NCBI GenBank assembly: GCA_030754805.1
Contig: JASLZO010000075.1
Location: forward strand, 1 to 6,256
Origin: Dehalococcoidia bacterium
GTDB taxonomy: Bacteria; Chloroflexota; Dehalococcoidia; UBA6926
DNA: 6,256 nt
Direction: 5' to 3'
The translations under genes and the position numbers were made by a program. Shown one piece after another: positions 5,006-6,256 of this stretch (position 1 is its first letter; each line of letters starts with the position of its first letter). The notes below the pieces were generated by a model. The model ran no database searches and had not been told where the DNA came from. It saw only the letters and a list, made by a program, of their open reading frames with translations.

Positions 5006-6256
5006 ATGACGACGGATCGTGCCAGCGAGGCCCTCGATGAGCTGCGGCGATCGCTCCCCGAGGGGGCGGTTCGATCGGAGCAGTCGGCCCGGCTAGCGTA
5101 CTCGCACGACGCGACCTTTCAACGACGGTTGCCCGACGCGGTGGTCTCTCCGCTGACCACGGAGGACGTGCAACTGGTTCTGCGGGTTGCCAGCGACGCC
5201 GGAATCCCGGTGGTTACCCGAGGTGCGGGGAGTGGCCTTTCCGGCGGGGCGGTCCCGTTGGACGGAGGCATCGTTCTGATGTTGGCAGGAATGGACGGGC
5301 TGCTGGAGATCGATGTTGGCAACGGTGTCGCCGTCGTCGCGCCTGGAGTGATCACAGCGGGCCTCCAAGACCGTGTGGAGGCGAAGGGCCTTTTCTACCC
5401 GCCCGATCCGGCGAGTCTTGGCCAGTCGACGATTGGCGGAAACGTCGCAACGAACGCTGGAGGGCCGCGCGGAGTGAAGTACGGGGCGACGCGCGACTAT
5501 GTGAAAGGCCTCACGGTCGTCCTGGCAGATGGGACACGGTTGGATCTCGGAGGCAAGACGCATAAGAACGCGTCGGGGTACCAACTCCTCCATCTTTTCG
5601 TCGGATCCGAGGGAACTCTCGGTGTGATCACCCAGGTGACGCTCAAGCTCATCCCTCTCCCGCGATTCAGGCGGACAGTGGTCGGGTTCTTCCCCTCGTT
5701 GGAGATCGCTTCCGAGGCGGTCACCGCGCTGCTTGTAACGGGGGCGTGGCCGGTCACGATCGAAATCATGGACCGGACATCCCTCGAGATCACCGAGGAG
5801 ACGCTGGGGTTCGTGCTCGAACCAGAGCACCAGGCGATGTTGCTCGTCGAGGCCGACGGCAACAATGAAGGAGCGGTCGGAAACGAGATCGAAGCGATTG
5901 CGAAGGCGATGGTCGATTCCGGTGCATTAAGAGTTCGGCTGGCGAGGAACGAAACCGAGCGTGACTTGTTGTGGCGTGCCCGGAGGTCGGTTTCTGGGGC
6001 CCTCGGCCAACTGGCGCCGAGCCGGCTGGGTGAGGACATCGTGGTCCCCCGCGCCCGTATCCCAGAGATGATCCTCAGGATCAGAGAGATCTCCAAGGAG
6101 TACAGATTCCCGATTGCGGTGTTCGGGCACGCTGGGGATGGAAATCTTCACCCCACCTTCCTGTTCGACCTCGAGAAGGAGGGCGATCTGCCGCGACTTG
6201 AACGTGCGGCGGCCTCGGTATTCCGAGAAGCGATCGAATTAGGGGGGGCGATCTCC
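5006..6256 (+). CDS. glcD: FAD-linked oxidase, GlcD/D-lactate dehydrogenase-like (3'-partial)
   Basis: This is a flavoprotein of the glycolate oxidase GlcD / D-lactate dehydrogenase group, which oxidises a 2-hydroxy acid to the 2-oxo acid and passes electrons to partner subunits or an acceptor. The 417 visible codons hold an N-terminal PCMH-type FAD-binding domain (~40-220): RGAGSGLSGGAVP (72-84), DPASLGQSTIGGNVATNAGG (134-153), VKYGATRDYVKGL (158-170), KTHKNASGYQL (184-194) and LFVGSEGTLGVIT (197-209). The FAD-oxidase C-terminal domain follows (~221 on), with LWRARRS (322-328) and the FGHAGDGNLHP motif (373-383). The window ends at GGAIS, directly before the GEHGIG motif the family usually shows, so roughly the last 40-50 residues are missing. 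The start is fixed by an upstream in-frame stop. It diverges from modA. The substrate cannot be told from sequence; glcE and glcF partners, if present, would lie beyond the right edge. Confidence 0.92.
   Translation, partial: MTTDRASEALDELRRSLPEGAVRSEQSARLAYSHDATFQRRLPDAVVSPLTTEDVQLVLRVASDAGIPVVTRGAGSGLSGGAVPLDGGIVLMLAGMDGLLEIDVGNGVAVVAPGVITAGLQDRVEAKGLFYPPDPASLGQSTIGGNVATNAGGPRGVKYGATRDYVKGLTVVLADGTRLDLGGKTHKNASGYQLLHLFVGSEGTLGVITQVTLKLIPLPRFRRTVVGFFPSLEIASEAVTALLVTGAWPVTIEIMDRTSLEITEETLGFVLEPEHQAMLLVEADGNNEGAVGNEIEAIAKAMVDSGALRVRLARNETERDLLWRARRSVSGALGQLAPSRLGEDIVVPRARIPEMILRIREISKEYRFPIAVFGHAGDGNLHPTFLFDLEKEGDLPRLERAAASVFREAIELGGAIS

Noticed and set aside
5093..5830. Minus-strand open frame (245 codons) opposite the glcD-like gene
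   Set aside because: The plus strand encodes clear FAD-oxidase motifs through this whole stretch. The antisense product is Arg/His/Asp-rich with no recognisable structure.

Overview
This is a roughly 60% GC bacterial window, read entirely from sequence. The gene content is chromosomal housekeeping and transport: gyrase, a molybdate importer and a GlcD-type oxidase. Nothing fixes the phylum. GTG and TTG starts and a lipid-anchored ModA suit several high-GC groups, so I leave the taxon open. I see no rRNA, tRNA, CRISPR array, insertion sequence or phage gene.

Layout. Positions 3-1250 (+) hold an open frame, incomplete at the left edge, that ends as the complete six-bladed C-terminal DNA-wrapping domain of GyrA. 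Its first ~44 codons are not GyrA: they read as the late part of a zinc-type alcohol dehydrogenase, joined in frame near position 130. This is the strangest thing in the window. It is either a real rearrangement or, more likely, an assembly join. A 129-residue unrecognised gene (1664-1275, -) converges on gyrA. A small protein with two membrane segments (1702-2043, +) is transcribed away from it. It converges on a complete molybdate ABC operon on the minus strand: modA (4988-4092), modB (3997-3158) and modC (3161-2052). A glcD-like FAD oxidase (5006 to the right edge, +) diverges from modA and is cut by the window just before its expected last motif.

How they work together. ModA is a lipoprotein that captures molybdate (or tungstate) outside the membrane. 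ModB forms the permease and ModC the ATPase with a C-terminal TOBE/Mop regulatory domain; modB and modC overlap by 4 nt and are probably translationally coupled. The GlcD-like enzyme would oxidise a 2-hydroxy acid with FAD. It shares only an intergenic region with modA, and no functional link is evident. The two small genes have no recognisable role. I found no convincing new multi-gene system. The items most worth checking are the ADH/GyrA junction, the two uncharacterised small genes, and the very tight modA/glcD divergent start region.
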